Shown here one piece after another: positions 29,441 to 37,426 of a stretch of 64,000 nt of DNA (positions within the stretch are counted from its first letter, which is position 1; every line of letters starts with the position of its first letter). The position numbers and the translations under genes are program-made. The stretch is from Flavobacterium sp. (GTDB taxonomy: Bacteria; Bacteroidota; Bacteroidia; Flavobacteriales; Flavobacteriaceae), in contig NZ_PNJW01000013.1 of assembly GCF_013822155.1 (NCBI RefSeq), positions 1 to 64,000 on the forward strand. The letters are read 5' to 3'. The notes beneath the pieces were generated by a model that did not search any database, had not been told where the DNA came from, and saw only the letters and a program-made list of their open reading frames with translations.

Positions 29441-29496
29441 TTATTCCGCAAACTTCCTAATAATTTCTTAAATAAACAAATATTACTTCGGAATAA
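29441..29496 (-). promoter_or_regulatory. Probable susC promoter bracketed by inverted repeat
   Basis: On the minus strand TTTG (29480-29477), 20 bases, then GAAGTTTG (29456-29449), one mismatch from TAnnTTTG. An 8-base inverted repeat, TTATTCCG (29441-29448) and CGGAATAA (29489-29496), flanks both elements. It may bind a regulator. The rest of the 29421-29616 gap shows nothing clear. Confidence 0.45.
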
Positions 29497-29616
29497 TATT
29501 ATTTATTTTTGTTAAAAATTTTGCAGTTAGTTCGTTGTTATGGCACAAACTTGATTAGAAGATGCTTTAAAACAGAAATGGTTGCGTGACAATTCTCATT
29601 TTATTAAACTATTTTT

Positions 29617-30309
29617 ATGTTAAAATTAAGATACTCGGAATATGAATTTGAATGCGGAACAGATGAAGCCGGCCGAGGATGTCTTGCCGGACCGGTGACC
29701 GCGGCTGCAGTAATAAGCCCTTTACGATTTGGACAAGAAAATGGGACTCATTTGATTGAAAAATATTTTGAATTACTAAACGATTCTAAGCAGTTGTCCG
29801 AAAAAGTCCGATTTGAATTAAGACCCATTATTGAGGAAACTGCTTTTTCTTTTGCCGTTACACATATATATAATGTAGAAATTGATGAAATAAATATTTT
29901 GAATGCTTCCATGAAAGCTATGCAGGAAAGTATTTTGAAATTAAAGAGAATTCCAAACTATATTATTGTAGATGGAAACAGACCTTTAAATGGAAAATTA
30001 GGATTGATTCAAAAAAATGGTAAGATTTTTACTCCTAAAGAAACGGAACTTTTGAAATCTATTCCGACTACAAGCATAGTTAAAGGGGACAGTAAATATG
30101 TTAGTATTGCAGCTGCTTCTGTTTTAGCTAAAACTTACCGAGATGATTATATGAATCAGATTCATGAAGAATTTCCCATGTATAATTGGAAACAAAACAA
30201 AGGGTATCCTACCAAGGAACATCGAGAAGCAATTGCTAAATACGGTACGACCAAATACCACCGAATGACCTTTAGATTATTACCTGATCAATTGAAATTG
30301 GATTTATAA
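29617..30309 (+). CDS. rnhB: Ribonuclease HII
   Basis: Cleaves the RNA strand of RNA-DNA hybrids and single ribonucleotides in DNA. The 230 residues carry the metal-binding acids in [14 protein letters not shown] (D16, E17) and VDGNRPL (D120), plus [15 protein letters not shown] and [12 protein letters not shown]. It starts at an ATG preceded by AT-rich sequence without SD. Its last 38 bases overlap the end of the convergent lipB gene. Confidence 0.96.
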   Translation: MLKLRYSEYEFECGTDEAGRGCLAGPVTAAAVISPLRFGQENGTHLIEKYFELLNDSKQLSEKVRFELRPIIEETAFSFAVTHIYNVEIDEINILNASMKAMQESILKLKRIPNYIIVDGNRPLNGKLGLIQKNGKIFTPKETELLKSIPTTSIVKGDSKYVSIAAASVLAKTYRDDYMNQIHEEFPMYNWKQNKGYPTKEHREAIAKYGTTKYHRMTFRLLPDQLKLDL

Positions 30310-31000
30310 ATTCAGCTTCAAATAAATTAGAAAAGTGTTTTACTATTTTTTCTTTTACTTTCTCTTCCTCTACTTTTTCAACACCGAGTTCAACCTGTAA
30401 AGAAGTTACAGCTTTTCCGCGAATGCCACAGGGAATGATATTATCAAAGTATCCTAAATCGGCATTCACATTTAAAGCAAAACCATGCATGGTTACCCAG
30501 CGAGAAGCCCGAACACCCATCGCACATATTTTTCGAGCAAAAGGAGTGCCTACATCCAACCAAACTCCTGTTTCTCCTTCACTTCTTGTTCCTATTAAAT
30601 TATATTCAGCTAACGTTAGAATGATGACCTCTTCTAAAAACCGTAAATATTTATGAATATCAGTAAAATAATTTTCTAAATCAATAATTGGATAGCCTAC
30701 GATTTGTCCGGGACCATGATACGTAATATCTCCACCCCGATTAATTTTATAGAAAGTTGCTTTTTTTGCATCTAGTTGTTTTTCAGAAAGCAGTAAATTT
30801 GAAATATCGCCACTTTTACCTAAAGTATATACATGAGGATGCTCCACAAAAAGAAAATAATTTGGCGTTTCAATTGCTGAGCCTTCTCTTCTGTTCAAAA
30901 TTTTAATATCAACTATTTTTTTAAACAATTCTTCTTGGTAATCCCAAGTTAGTTTATAGTCTTTTGAGCCTAAATCTTGAAGTTGAATTTTTTTGTTCAT
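30272..31000 (-). CDS. lipB: Octanoyl-[acyl-carrier-protein]:protein N-octanoyltransferase
   Basis: Transfers octanoyl from ACP to lipoyl domains, the first step of lipoate attachment. From the ATG at 31000 it has 242 residues. The catalytic pair is visible as C191 ([14 protein letters not shown]) and K157 ([11 protein letters not shown]). The binding motifs [18 protein letters not shown] and [11 protein letters not shown] are present. It is convergent with rnhB and overlaps it by 38 bases. lipA is not in the window. Confidence 0.96.
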   Translation of the reverse strand: MNKKIQLQDLGSKDYKLTWDYQEELFKKIVDIKILNRREGSAIETPNYFLFVEHPHVYTLGKSGDISNLLLSEKQLDAKKATFYKINRGGDITYHGPGQIVGYPIIDLENYFTDIHKYLRFLEEVIILTLAEYNLIGTRSEGETGVWLDVGTPFARKICAMGVRASRWVTMHGFALNVNADLGYFDNIIPCGIRGKAVTSLQVELGVEKVEEEKVKEKIVKHFSNLFEAEFINPISIDQVII

Positions 31001-31016
31001 TTTGTAGTTAAAAGTA

Positions 31017-31024
31017 CAAAAGTA
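31017..31024 (-). promoter_or_regulatory. Probable lipB -7 box
   Basis: TACTTTTG on the minus strand matches TAnnTTTG; TTTG also occurs 15 bases upstream, slightly too close. The expected leader to the ATG at 31000 is about 12 bases. It is divergent from the lysS promoter about 90 bases away. Confidence 0.5.
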
Positions 31025-31109
31025 CAATTTATACCTTCACAAATTAAACTGTTTTATTTACAAGTCTCTAAAAACCCAAATCAAAATAAACCAATGCAAT
31101 TTCACTAGG

Positions 31110-31139
31110 TTGTCCTTAACTAAAAAAAAATTATCTTTG
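31110..31139 (+). promoter_or_regulatory. Promoter of lysS
   Basis: TTG (31110-31112), 19 bases, then TATCTTTG (31132-31139) followed by CA. This is a clean match to the Bacteroidota consensus. The start should lie near 31145, about 15 bases before the ATG at 31160. Confidence 0.82.
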
Positions 31140-31159
31140 CACCTTTAAAAATTGATGCT

Positions 31160-32851
31160 ATGCAACTTTCGGAACAAGAAATAATTCGACGCGAAAAACT
31201 AAACATTTTAAGAGAAATGGGTATTAACCCATACCCTGCTGACCTTTATCCGGTTAATCACACTTCAACTGAAGTGAAGGAAAACTATGAAGAAGGCAAG
31301 AAAGTGATTGTTGCCGGAAGAATTATGAGTACCCGAATTCAAGGAAAAGCCTCTTTTGCATCTTTACAAGATAGTGAAGGAAGAATTCAATTGTATTTTA
31401 ATCGAGATGAAATATGCCCGGGTGAAGACAAAACATTATACAATGAAGTATTTAAAAAACTGATTGACCTTGGTGATTTTGTTGGTGTAGAAGGTGAATT
31501 ATTTACTACACAAGTCGGTGAAAAAACAATTAAAGTTTTAAATTTTAAACTTTTGAGTAAAACACTAAGACCTTTACCTCTTCCCAAAACAGATACGGAA
31601 GGACACGTTTTTGATGCTTTTACCGATCCTGAGTTGCGTTTTCGTATGCGTTATGTCGATTTAGTTGTAAACCCACATGTGAAAGAAGTCTTTGTTAAAA
31701 GAACAAAACTTTTTAATGCCATGCGAACGTTTTTTAACGACAAAGGCTATTTTGAAGTAGAAACACCTATTTTACAATCTATTCCAGGTGGTGCAGCTGC
31801 GAGACCATTTATGACTCACCATAATAGTTTAGATATTCCTTTGTATATGCGGATTGCCAATGAATTATATTTGAAAAGATTAATTGTTGGAGGTTTTGAC
31901 GGTGTTTATGAATTTTCTAAAAACTTCAGAAATGAAGGCATGGACCGAACGCACAATCCGGAATTTACAGCAATGGAAATTTATGTAGCTTATAAAGACT
32001 ACAATTGGATGATGGATTTCACTGAAAATCTGCTAGAATTTTGTGCAACGCACGTTAATGGGACAACTAATGCGACATTTGGAGAGCATCAGGTGGATTT
32101 TAAAGCTCCCTATACCCGTATCACAATGACCGATGCAATTATTAAATTCACCGGTTTTGATATTTCAGGAAAAACAGAAGATGAAATTAGAATTGCTGCT
32201 TTAAACATGGGCGTTCAAGTAGATGATTCCATGGGAAAAGGTAAATTAATTGATGAAATTTTTGGAGCAAAATGTGAAGGTAGCTTTATTCAACCTACTT
32301 TTATAACCGACTATCCTAAAGAGATGAGTCCGTTATGTAAAGAACATCGAACTAATCCTGAACTTACGGAACGATTTGAACTTATTGTTTGTGGAAAGGA
32401 AGTGGCAAATGCCTATTCTGAATTAAATGACCCAATTGATCAGAGAGAACGTTTTGAAGCACAATTAAATTTAGCCGATCGTGGTGATGACGAAGCCATG
32501 TTTATTGATAACGACTTTTTAAGGGCATTAGAATATGGAATGCCCCCAACATCCGGATTAGGTATTGGAATGGATCGACTAGTTATGTTTTTAACCAACA
32601 ATCCATCCATTCAGGAAGTTTTATTCTTCCCACAAATGCGACCTGAGAAAAAACAAGTGGAATTATCTGAAGACGAAAAAATTGTAGTAGAAATTTTAAA
32701 AATCTCAAACAATATTTCGCTATCTGAATTAAAGGAAAAATCAGCTTTAAGCGGCAAAAAATGGGATGCGGCTATGAAAGGTTTAGCCAAAAACAATTTG
32801 GTAAAAGTTCATGTTGAAGGAGAACTTAAAACCGTTGAATTGAAAGGTTAA
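31160..32851 (+). CDS. lysS: Lysyl-tRNA synthetase, class II
   Basis: Charges tRNA-Lys. The 563 residues have an OB-fold anticodon-binding domain (about 55-150, AGRIMSTRIQGKASFASLQD). The class II catalytic domain shows motif 1 (GYFEVETPILQSIPGG), motif 2 (FRNEGMDRTHNPEFTAMEIY) and motif 3 (GLGIGMDRLVM). About 65 extra residues follow motif 3, beginning at the VELSEDEK segment. They look like a small winged-helix-type extension (ISLSELKEKSALSGKKWDAA), as in other Bacteroidota LysRS. The gene is monocistronic between its promoter and a strong terminator. Confidence 0.98.
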   Translation: MQLSEQEIIRREKLNILREMGINPYPADLYPVNHTSTEVKENYEEGKKVIVAGRIMSTRIQGKASFASLQDSEGRIQLYFNRDEICPGEDKTLYNEVFKKLIDLGDFVGVEGELFTTQVGEKTIKVLNFKLLSKTLRPLPLPKTDTEGHVFDAFTDPELRFRMRYVDLVVNPHVKEVFVKRTKLFNAMRTFFNDKGYFEVETPILQSIPGGAAARPFMTHHNSLDIPLYMRIANELYLKRLIVGGFDGVYEFSKNFRNEGMDRTHNPEFTAMEIYVAYKDYNWMMDFTENLLEFCATHVNGTTNATFGEHQVDFKAPYTRITMTDAIIKFTGFDISGKTEDEIRIAALNMGVQVDDSMGKGKLIDEIFGAKCEGSFIQPTFITDYPKEMSPLCKEHRTNPELTERFELIVCGKEVANAYSELNDPIDQRERFEAQLNLADRGDDEAMFIDNDFLRALEYGMPPTSGLGIGMDRLVMFLTNNPSIQEVLFFPQMRPEKKQVELSEDEKIVVEILKISNNISLSELKEKSALSGKKWDAAMKGLAKNNLVKVHVEGELKTVELKG

Positions 32852-32872
32852 TTTAAATAAATTATAAAAATC

Positions 32873-32904
32873 AAATCCCGACTATAAATAGTCGGGATTT
32901 TTTT
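32873..32904 (+). terminator. Terminator of lysS, probably bidirectional
   Basis: AAATCCCGACTA pairs perfectly with TAGTCGGGATTT around loop TAAA (12-base stem), followed by T. On the other strand it is followed by TTTGATTTTT, so it can also end the convergent small-membrane-protein gene. Confidence 0.93.
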
Positions 32905-32908
32905 GTTT

Positions 32909-33169
32909 TTAATAATTTTGAGATCCAGCCATTGCAGAAGCGAAGATTGCTCCAAATACGGAAATAAAAACAATCATTAAACCAATTACGATTGCCAAAA
33001 CTATCAATTGTGCTTTAGCCCAATTTTGTTTATTTACGTTTTCATTATTACCAAAGGCATAAACAAATAACATAATAAATCCTACTAAAGGAATTGCCAT
33101 AATTAAAAGTGTTACGAGCCAGTCTTTGACTGACATTGGTTTTTGATTTGCATTTTGAATTTCTTCCAT
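32909..33169 (-). CDS. Small two-span membrane protein, unknown
   Basis: The 86 residues have a polar N-terminus (MEEIQNANQKPMSVKDW) and two hydrophobic segments (LLIMAIPLVGFIMLFVYAF at about 20-38 and LIVLAIVIGLMIVFISVFGA at about 55-75). A short loop with NKQNWAKAQ separates them. Similar small proteins occur in many Bacteroidota and Firmicutes; no function is known to me. It ends just before the shared lysS terminator. Confidence 0.75.
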   Translation of the reverse strand: MEEIQNANQKPMSVKDWLVTLLIMAIPLVGFIMLFVYAFGNNENVNKQNWAKAQLIVLAIVIGLMIVFISVFGAIFASAMAGSQNY

Positions 33170-33317
33170 GTGTGAGTTTTTTTGGTTATGTATGCAATAT
33201 ACTTAAAAATGTAAGAATTCCATTTTGTGTGGTCTTTTTTGTTAAAAATATCCTAAGCATTAAACTATTCAAATTATTAATGGTCTTAATGTATATCATT
33301 CATAAAAAACAAATAAA

Positions 33318-33785
33318 ATGAAAAATGTAATTGTAACCGCAATTTTGTTATTTGGATTAATAACATTTGCACAAGAAGGCCAAATTAATGCTAGTAATGG
33401 AAGACCTGCAAGAATGGGTCAAAAACAAAATTTCACACCTGAACAAAGAGCAGAACTTCAAGTAAAAAGAATGACGCTCCATTTAGATTTAAACCAAAAA
33501 CAGCAAGTGGAAGTAAAAAAATTAGTATTGGAACAAGCCAAAAAAAGAGAAACCATACAAACTGAGATGAGAGCTAAAAGAGAAAGTGGTGTAAAACCAA
33601 CCGATGAAGAACGATTTGCTAATCAAAGTCAAATGCTAGATGAAAAAATCGCTATGAAAACAGCTTTTAAAAAAATTCTTACTCCTGAACAAATGGCTAA
33701 GTTTGAAGAAAATTTGGCTAATCGCTCTGAAAAAATGCAAGCTCGAAGAATGAATAAATCGAAAAAATTTGCAAACAAAAAATAA
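33318..33785 (+). CDS. Spy/CpxP-like periplasmic protein
   Basis: The 155 residues have a signal peptide (MKNVIVTAILLFGLITFAQ) and a very basic, helical mature part with two LTxxQ-like motifs (NFTPEQRAEL and ILTPEQMAKF), as in Spy/CpxP chaperones. Family members bind unfolded proteins or sense envelope stress. No SD and no clear TAnnTTTG box lies upstream. The next gene encodes another small exported protein. Confidence 0.7.
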   Translation: MKNVIVTAILLFGLITFAQEGQINASNGRPARMGQKQNFTPEQRAELQVKRMTLHLDLNQKQQVEVKKLVLEQAKKRETIQTEMRAKRESGVKPTDEERFANQSQMLDEKIAMKTAFKKILTPEQMAKFEENLANRSEKMQARRMNKSKKFANKK

Positions 33786-33800
33786 TTTTTTTAAACAATA

Positions 33801-33832
33801 TTTTGTCAGTTAGTCAATTTGATTTATATTCG
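33801..33832 (+). promoter_or_regulatory. Possible promoter of the 33863 gene, with inverted repeat
   Basis: TTTTG (33801-33805), 19 bases, then TATATTCG (33825-33832), one mismatch from TAnnTTTG. AGTTAGT (33808-33814) and ACTAACT (33840-33846) form a perfect 7-base inverted repeat around the -7 box, a possible operator. Confidence 0.45.
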
Positions 33833-33862
33833 CTCATTAACTAACTAAAAATGACCGTTATT

Positions 33863-34228
33863 ATGAAAAAAATTGTTGCTATAGTATTGTTTATGATTGC
33901 TTTTGGATTTTCATCTAATGCACAAAGTTCAATAAGTAATGCTAAACCTACTTCAAGAGAAGTAAATCCTAAAGAAGCTGCTTACAAAGATATTTCTGAT
34001 TTGAGTGCTGTTATAGACATCACTCCGGAATTTAAAAATGATTTGATGACTTTGTTTATGATGCGTGAAGAAGCAATAGCAGGTTGTACTACTGAAGACG
34101 AAAGAGTAATTACATACCAAAAATTCGGTGAGAAAATAATGTCTGGTTTAACTGAAGAACAAAGAAAAACTGTTGCTCAAAAACCAGAATTATATGCAAG
34201 GTTAACGAAATACAAATCTGCAAAATAA
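33863..34228 (+). CDS. Small secreted protein, unknown
   Basis: From the ATG at 33863 the protein has 121 residues: a signal peptide (MKKIVAIVLFMIAFGFSSNAQ) and a mostly helical mature part with the segment ITPEFKNDLMTLFMMREEAI and a central Cys (AGCTTEDERV). I do not recognise a family. Its place after the Spy-like gene, and its similar small helical makeup, suggest a related envelope role. It is followed by a strong terminator shared with hemL. Confidence 0.65.
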   Translation: MKKIVAIVLFMIAFGFSSNAQSSISNAKPTSREVNPKEAAYKDISDLSAVIDITPEFKNDLMTLFMMREEAIAGCTTEDERVITYQKFGEKIMSGLTEEQRKTVAQKPELYARLTKYKSAK

Positions 34229-34250
34229 CAGTAGTTATATAGAAATCACA

Positions 34251-34277
34251 AAAAATCCCGATTACTCGGGATTTTTT
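34251..34277. terminator. Bidirectional terminator between the 33863 gene and hemL
   Basis: AAAAATCCCGA pairs with TCGGGATTTTT around loop TTAC, with T-runs on both strands. It closes the plus-strand unit and the convergent hemL. Confidence 0.9.
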
Positions 34278-34280
34278 TAT

Positions 34281-35567
34281 TTAAAATTGTTTTGAAACAG
34301 TATCGATTGCTTTAATCGTAAAATCTAAATCCTCATAAGTTAAAGCATCTGTAATAAACCATGTTTCATAGGCTGATGGAGCTATATAAATGCCTTCTTT
34401 TAACAATCCATGAAAGAATTTTTTAAAGGTTTCATTATCTCCCCCTTTAGCCGTTTGAAAATCAATAACTGGTGTTTCATTAAAATGGACAGAAATCATG
34501 GAACCGACTTTGTTAATTGTAAAAGCAATTTGGTTTTTAGTCAAAACGTCCCGAATTCCATTTTCCAAATATGTTGTTTTTTCGTCCAAACGTTTAAAGA
34601 TAACATCATTTTGATTCAATTCGTTTAACATGGCAAAACCGGCTGCCATCGCTAACGGATTTCCGGATAAAGTTCCCGCTTGATAAACAGGCCCTATCGG
34701 AGATAAGTAATTCATAATTTCATTTCGGGCAGCAAAAGCACCAACCGGTAATCCGCCTCCAATTACCTTTCCGAAACAAACAATATCGGCTTTGATTCCA
34801 AATAATTCTTGAACACCTCCTTTTGCCAATCGAAATCCGGTCATTACTTCATCAAAAATCAGTAATGCTCCATCAGCATCACAAAGTTTTCTTAAACCTT
34901 CTAAAAATCCATTCAAAGGTGGCACACAGCCCATGTTCCCTGCAACGGGTTCTACAATGATTGCTGCAATTTCCTCTTTATTTGACTCAAAGAGTTGAGC
35001 TACACTTTCCAAATCATTATAATTGGCCAATAAAGTATCTTTCGCTGTACCTTGTGTTACGCCGGGACTATTGGGTATTCCAAATGTACTGGCACCGCTA
35101 CCCGCTTGAATCAAAAAGGAATCTGAATGCCCATGATAACAGCCTGAAAACTTGATGATTTTATCTCTTTTTGTAAATCCCCTAGCTAAACGAACAGCAC
35201 TCATACAAGCCTCTGTTCCCGAATTTACAAAACGAATTTTATCAATATTTGGTACCATCGAAACAGCTAATGCGGCAATTTGTGTTTCCAATTCCGTTGG
35301 CATTCCGAAAGAAGTTCCAAGTTTAGCTCGTTCAGTTATTGCCCTAATCACGGGCTCATGAGCATGACCTAAAATCATTGGCCCCCAAGAGTTGATATAA
35401 TCAATCAGTCTGTTTCCATCTTCGTCGTATAAATAAGCCCCTTTGGCACTTTTTACAAAAATTGGTGTACCGCCAACTCCTTTAAAAGCTCGTACAGGAG
35501 AATTAACTCCACCCGGAATTACTTTTTCCGCTTCAGCAAACAGTTCACTACTTCTTTGGTATAACAT
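34281..35567 (-). CDS. hemL: Glutamate-1-semialdehyde 2,1-aminomutase
   Basis: PLP enzyme that makes 5-aminolevulinate for haem. The 428 residues have the family start ([18 protein letters not shown]), the class-III aminotransferase motif ([13 protein letters not shown]) and the Schiff-base Lys in [16 protein letters not shown]. Other hem genes are not in the window. A 25-base gap follows from the glucosaminidase gene side; the gene's own promoter is not obvious. Confidence 0.97.
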   Translation of the reverse strand: MLYQRSSELFAEAEKVIPGGVNSPVRAFKGVGGTPIFVKSAKGAYLYDEDGNRLIDYINSWGPMILGHAHEPVIRAITERAKLGTSFGMPTELETQIAALAVSMVPNIDKIRFVNSGTEACMSAVRLARGFTKRDKIIKFSGCYHGHSDSFLIQAGSGASTFGIPNSPGVTQGTAKDTLLANYNDLESVAQLFESNKEEIAAIIVEPVAGNMGCVPPLNGFLEGLRKLCDADGALLIFDEVMTGFRLAKGGVQELFGIKADIVCFGKVIGGGLPVGAFAARNEIMNYLSPIGPVYQAGTLSGNPLAMAAGFAMLNELNQNDVIFKRLDEKTTYLENGIRDVLTKNQIAFTINKVGSMISVHFNETPVIDFQTAKGGDNETFKKFFHGLLKEGIYIAPSAYETWFITDALTYEDLDFTIKAIDTVSKQF

Positions 35568-35592
35568 TGTATTTTATTTATTTTTTAAATCA

Positions 35593-36438
35593 TTATTTCA
35601 CACTGATTTTCTGTCCAACTGAAAGCGAATCTGATTTTATATTATTTTTCTTTTTTAATTCGTCAACAGAAATATTAAATTTTTTGGAAAGTGAATACAG
35701 CGTATCTCCTTTAACCACAACATATTCTTCTTTGGTAGTTATTGTTTCGGAAGTTGATTTTGTTTGAATAGCTGATTTTCCAACAACTTCAACATCATAT
35801 TGATGCAAATTATACCGTTCTATCAAACTGATTAACTTATCAGGATATTTTGGGTCTGTTGCATAACCTGCATTTTTGAGCCCTTTTGCCCATGCTTTAT
35901 AATCACCTTGAGGCAATTCAAATAGCGAATCATAACGGCTTCTGGAAGTTAAAAACAAGGAATGGTCACGATAGGACTCTGCCGGATCTTTGTATTTTCT
36001 AAAACATTCTTTTTCAGAATCATCATCGAAAAGAACACTAGGTCCTGTCCACTCTTTATGACATTTAATGCCAAAATGATTATTTGCCTTTTGGCTTAAA
36101 GTTCCTGTTCCAACTCCTGATTCTAAAATTCCTTGTGCTAAGGTAATGCTTGCCGGAACTCCGAATTGTCGCATGTTATTTTTGGCAGTTTCCTTAAAAT
36201 CTTCGATATATTTTATCACCATTTCCGGTGTAACTTTTACCTTTGAAGTCGCTTCTAAAACTTCCTGAGCGTTTTCATTTTCATTCTTTACTGTGGAATT
36301 AGAAGTTTGTTTCTGTACTGGCTTCTTAACGTTTCTTGTAATTGGAGCTGACGATTTTGAAGTTCTAATCGTTGGTTTAGACGAAGAACAAGCCGTTATG
36401 ATTAATAAACTTAAAAGGAAAATTACTTTCTTAAACAT
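35593..36438 (-). CDS. Lipoprotein glucosaminidase with LysM domain
   Basis: Peptidoglycan hydrolase of the glucosaminidase (FlgJ/GH73-like) type. The 281 residues have a lipoprotein signal (MFKKVIFLLSLLIITAC-SSSKP), a Ser/Thr-rich linker, and a glucosaminidase domain (about 75-200). The domain shows ASITLAQGILESGVGTG with the catalytic Glu and NHFGIKCHKEW. A C-terminal LysM follows (about 235-281, VVKGDTLYSLSKKFNISVDEL). It overlaps the ACC-deaminase-like gene by eight bases, so the two are cotranscribed. Confidence 0.9.
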   Translation of the reverse strand: MFKKVIFLLSLLIITACSSSKPTIRTSKSSAPITRNVKKPVQKQTSNSTVKNENENAQEVLEATSKVKVTPEMVIKYIEDFKETAKNNMRQFGVPASITLAQGILESGVGTGTLSQKANNHFGIKCHKEWTGPSVLFDDDSEKECFRKYKDPAESYRDHSLFLTSRSRYDSLFELPQGDYKAWAKGLKNAGYATDPKYPDKLISLIERYNLHQYDVEVVGKSAIQTKSTSETITTKEEYVVVKGDTLYSLSKKFNISVDELKKKNNIKSDSLSVGQKISVK

Positions 36439-37339
36439 GTATTTTTATTTTGGGCAAATGTAATTGTTCTAATTTAATATTCATACCTTGAATTCCCTGA
36501 AGGCCTCCGGTGTGAATAGCAAGAATTTTTGAGCCATTGGGAAAAAATCCTTTTTCAACTAAATCATATAATCCAAACAACATCTTTCCGGTATAAACGG
36601 GATCTAATTGTATTTTAGTGTTTTCTAAAAAGAAATTCATAAATTGAATCAACGCTTTGTCAATTTTTGCATATCCACCAAAATGATAATCCAGATTTAA
36701 TTCCCACCGATTATTTTGGGCATATTTACAAATATCTTCTTTTAAAAAATCACCCTTTAAAACTGGAAAACCAATCACTTTTTGATGATTCAACGAAGAA
36801 TTAATAATCCCTGAAATTGTGCCTCCGGTTCCTACACAACAGCAAATATAGTCAAAGAAGGCATCTTCCTGTGTTAAAATTTCTTCACATCCTTTGATAG
36901 CTAATTCATTTGTTCCACCTTCAGGAATAAGATAAAAACGACCAAATTGATCCATTAAATCCACCTGATAAGTTGCTTCATTTTTGTGTCTGTATTTTTC
37001 TCTCGTTTCAAACACAAACTTCATTCCACATTGTTGTGCAAATAATAATGTTGGATTATTATTTATTTGTGATTCCAATTCATCCCCACGGATTACTCCA
37101 ATTGTTTTAAAACCATATTCTTTTCCTGCGAAGGCTACTGCTGCAATATGATTTGAAAAAGCTCCACCAAAAGTTAATAAAGTATCTTGATTTTCGGCTT
37201 TCGCTTGTTCCAAGTTGTATTTTAATTTTCTGTATTTATTTCCTGAAATATAAGGATGAATTAAATCTTCTCTTTTAATAAAAAGGGAGACATTTTTATT
37301 AAATCCAATCACTTCCTGATTAATAACTTTGAATTCCAT
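36431..37339 (-). CDS. 1-aminocyclopropane-1-carboxylate deaminase / D-cysteine desulfhydrase family PLP enzyme
   Basis: From the ATG at 37339 the protein has 302 residues. The PLP lysine lies in SGNKYRKLKYNL (around residue 35), with LTFGGAFSNHIAAVAFAG and the phosphate loop GTGGTISGI. The family includes ACC deaminase and D-cysteine desulfhydrase; in bacteroidetes the latter activity is more likely. The long upstream reading to 37387 would run through the terminator of the neighbouring T9SS gene, so it is rejected. Confidence 0.87.
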   Translation of the reverse strand: MEFKVINQEVIGFNKNVSLFIKREDLIHPYISGNKYRKLKYNLEQAKAENQDTLLTFGGAFSNHIAAVAFAGKEYGFKTIGVIRGDELESQINNNPTLLFAQQCGMKFVFETREKYRHKNEATYQVDLMDQFGRFYLIPEGGTNELAIKGCEEILTQEDAFFDYICCCVGTGGTISGIINSSLNHQKVIGFPVLKGDFLKEDICKYAQNNRWELNLDYHFGGYAKIDKALIQFMNFFLENTKIQLDPVYTGKMLFGLYDLVEKGFFPNGSKILAIHTGGLQGIQGMNIKLEQLHLPKIKIHV

Positions 37340-37346
37340 ACGCCAA

Positions 37347-37354
37347 CAAAAGTA
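37347..37354 (-). promoter_or_regulatory. Promoter of the ACC-deaminase-like gene, nearly leaderless
   Basis: On the minus strand TTTG (37374-37371), 16 bases, then TACTTTTG (37354-37347). The inferred start lies only 2-5 bases before the ATG at 37339. The TTTG is the end of the T-run of the upstream terminator. Confidence 0.6.
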
Positions 37355-37370
37355 CTGAATTTGAGCTGAA

Positions 37371-37401
37371 CAAAAAAAGACAGCCATAATGACTGTCTTT
37401 T
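37371..37401 (-). terminator. Terminator of the 37.4 kb T9SS protein gene
   Basis: AAAAGACAG pairs perfectly with CTGTCTTTT around a 9-base loop on the minus strand, followed by more T. It lies 25 bases after the stop of the T9SS gene. Confidence 0.88.
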
Positions 37402-37426
37402 GGATAAATTTATCTTTCGATTAAAA

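Noticed and set aside
29541..29556. TGGCAC...TTGAT resembling a sigma-54 promoter before rnhB
   Set aside because: The spacing is one base short and the -12 GC is AT, so it fails the sigma-54 consensus.
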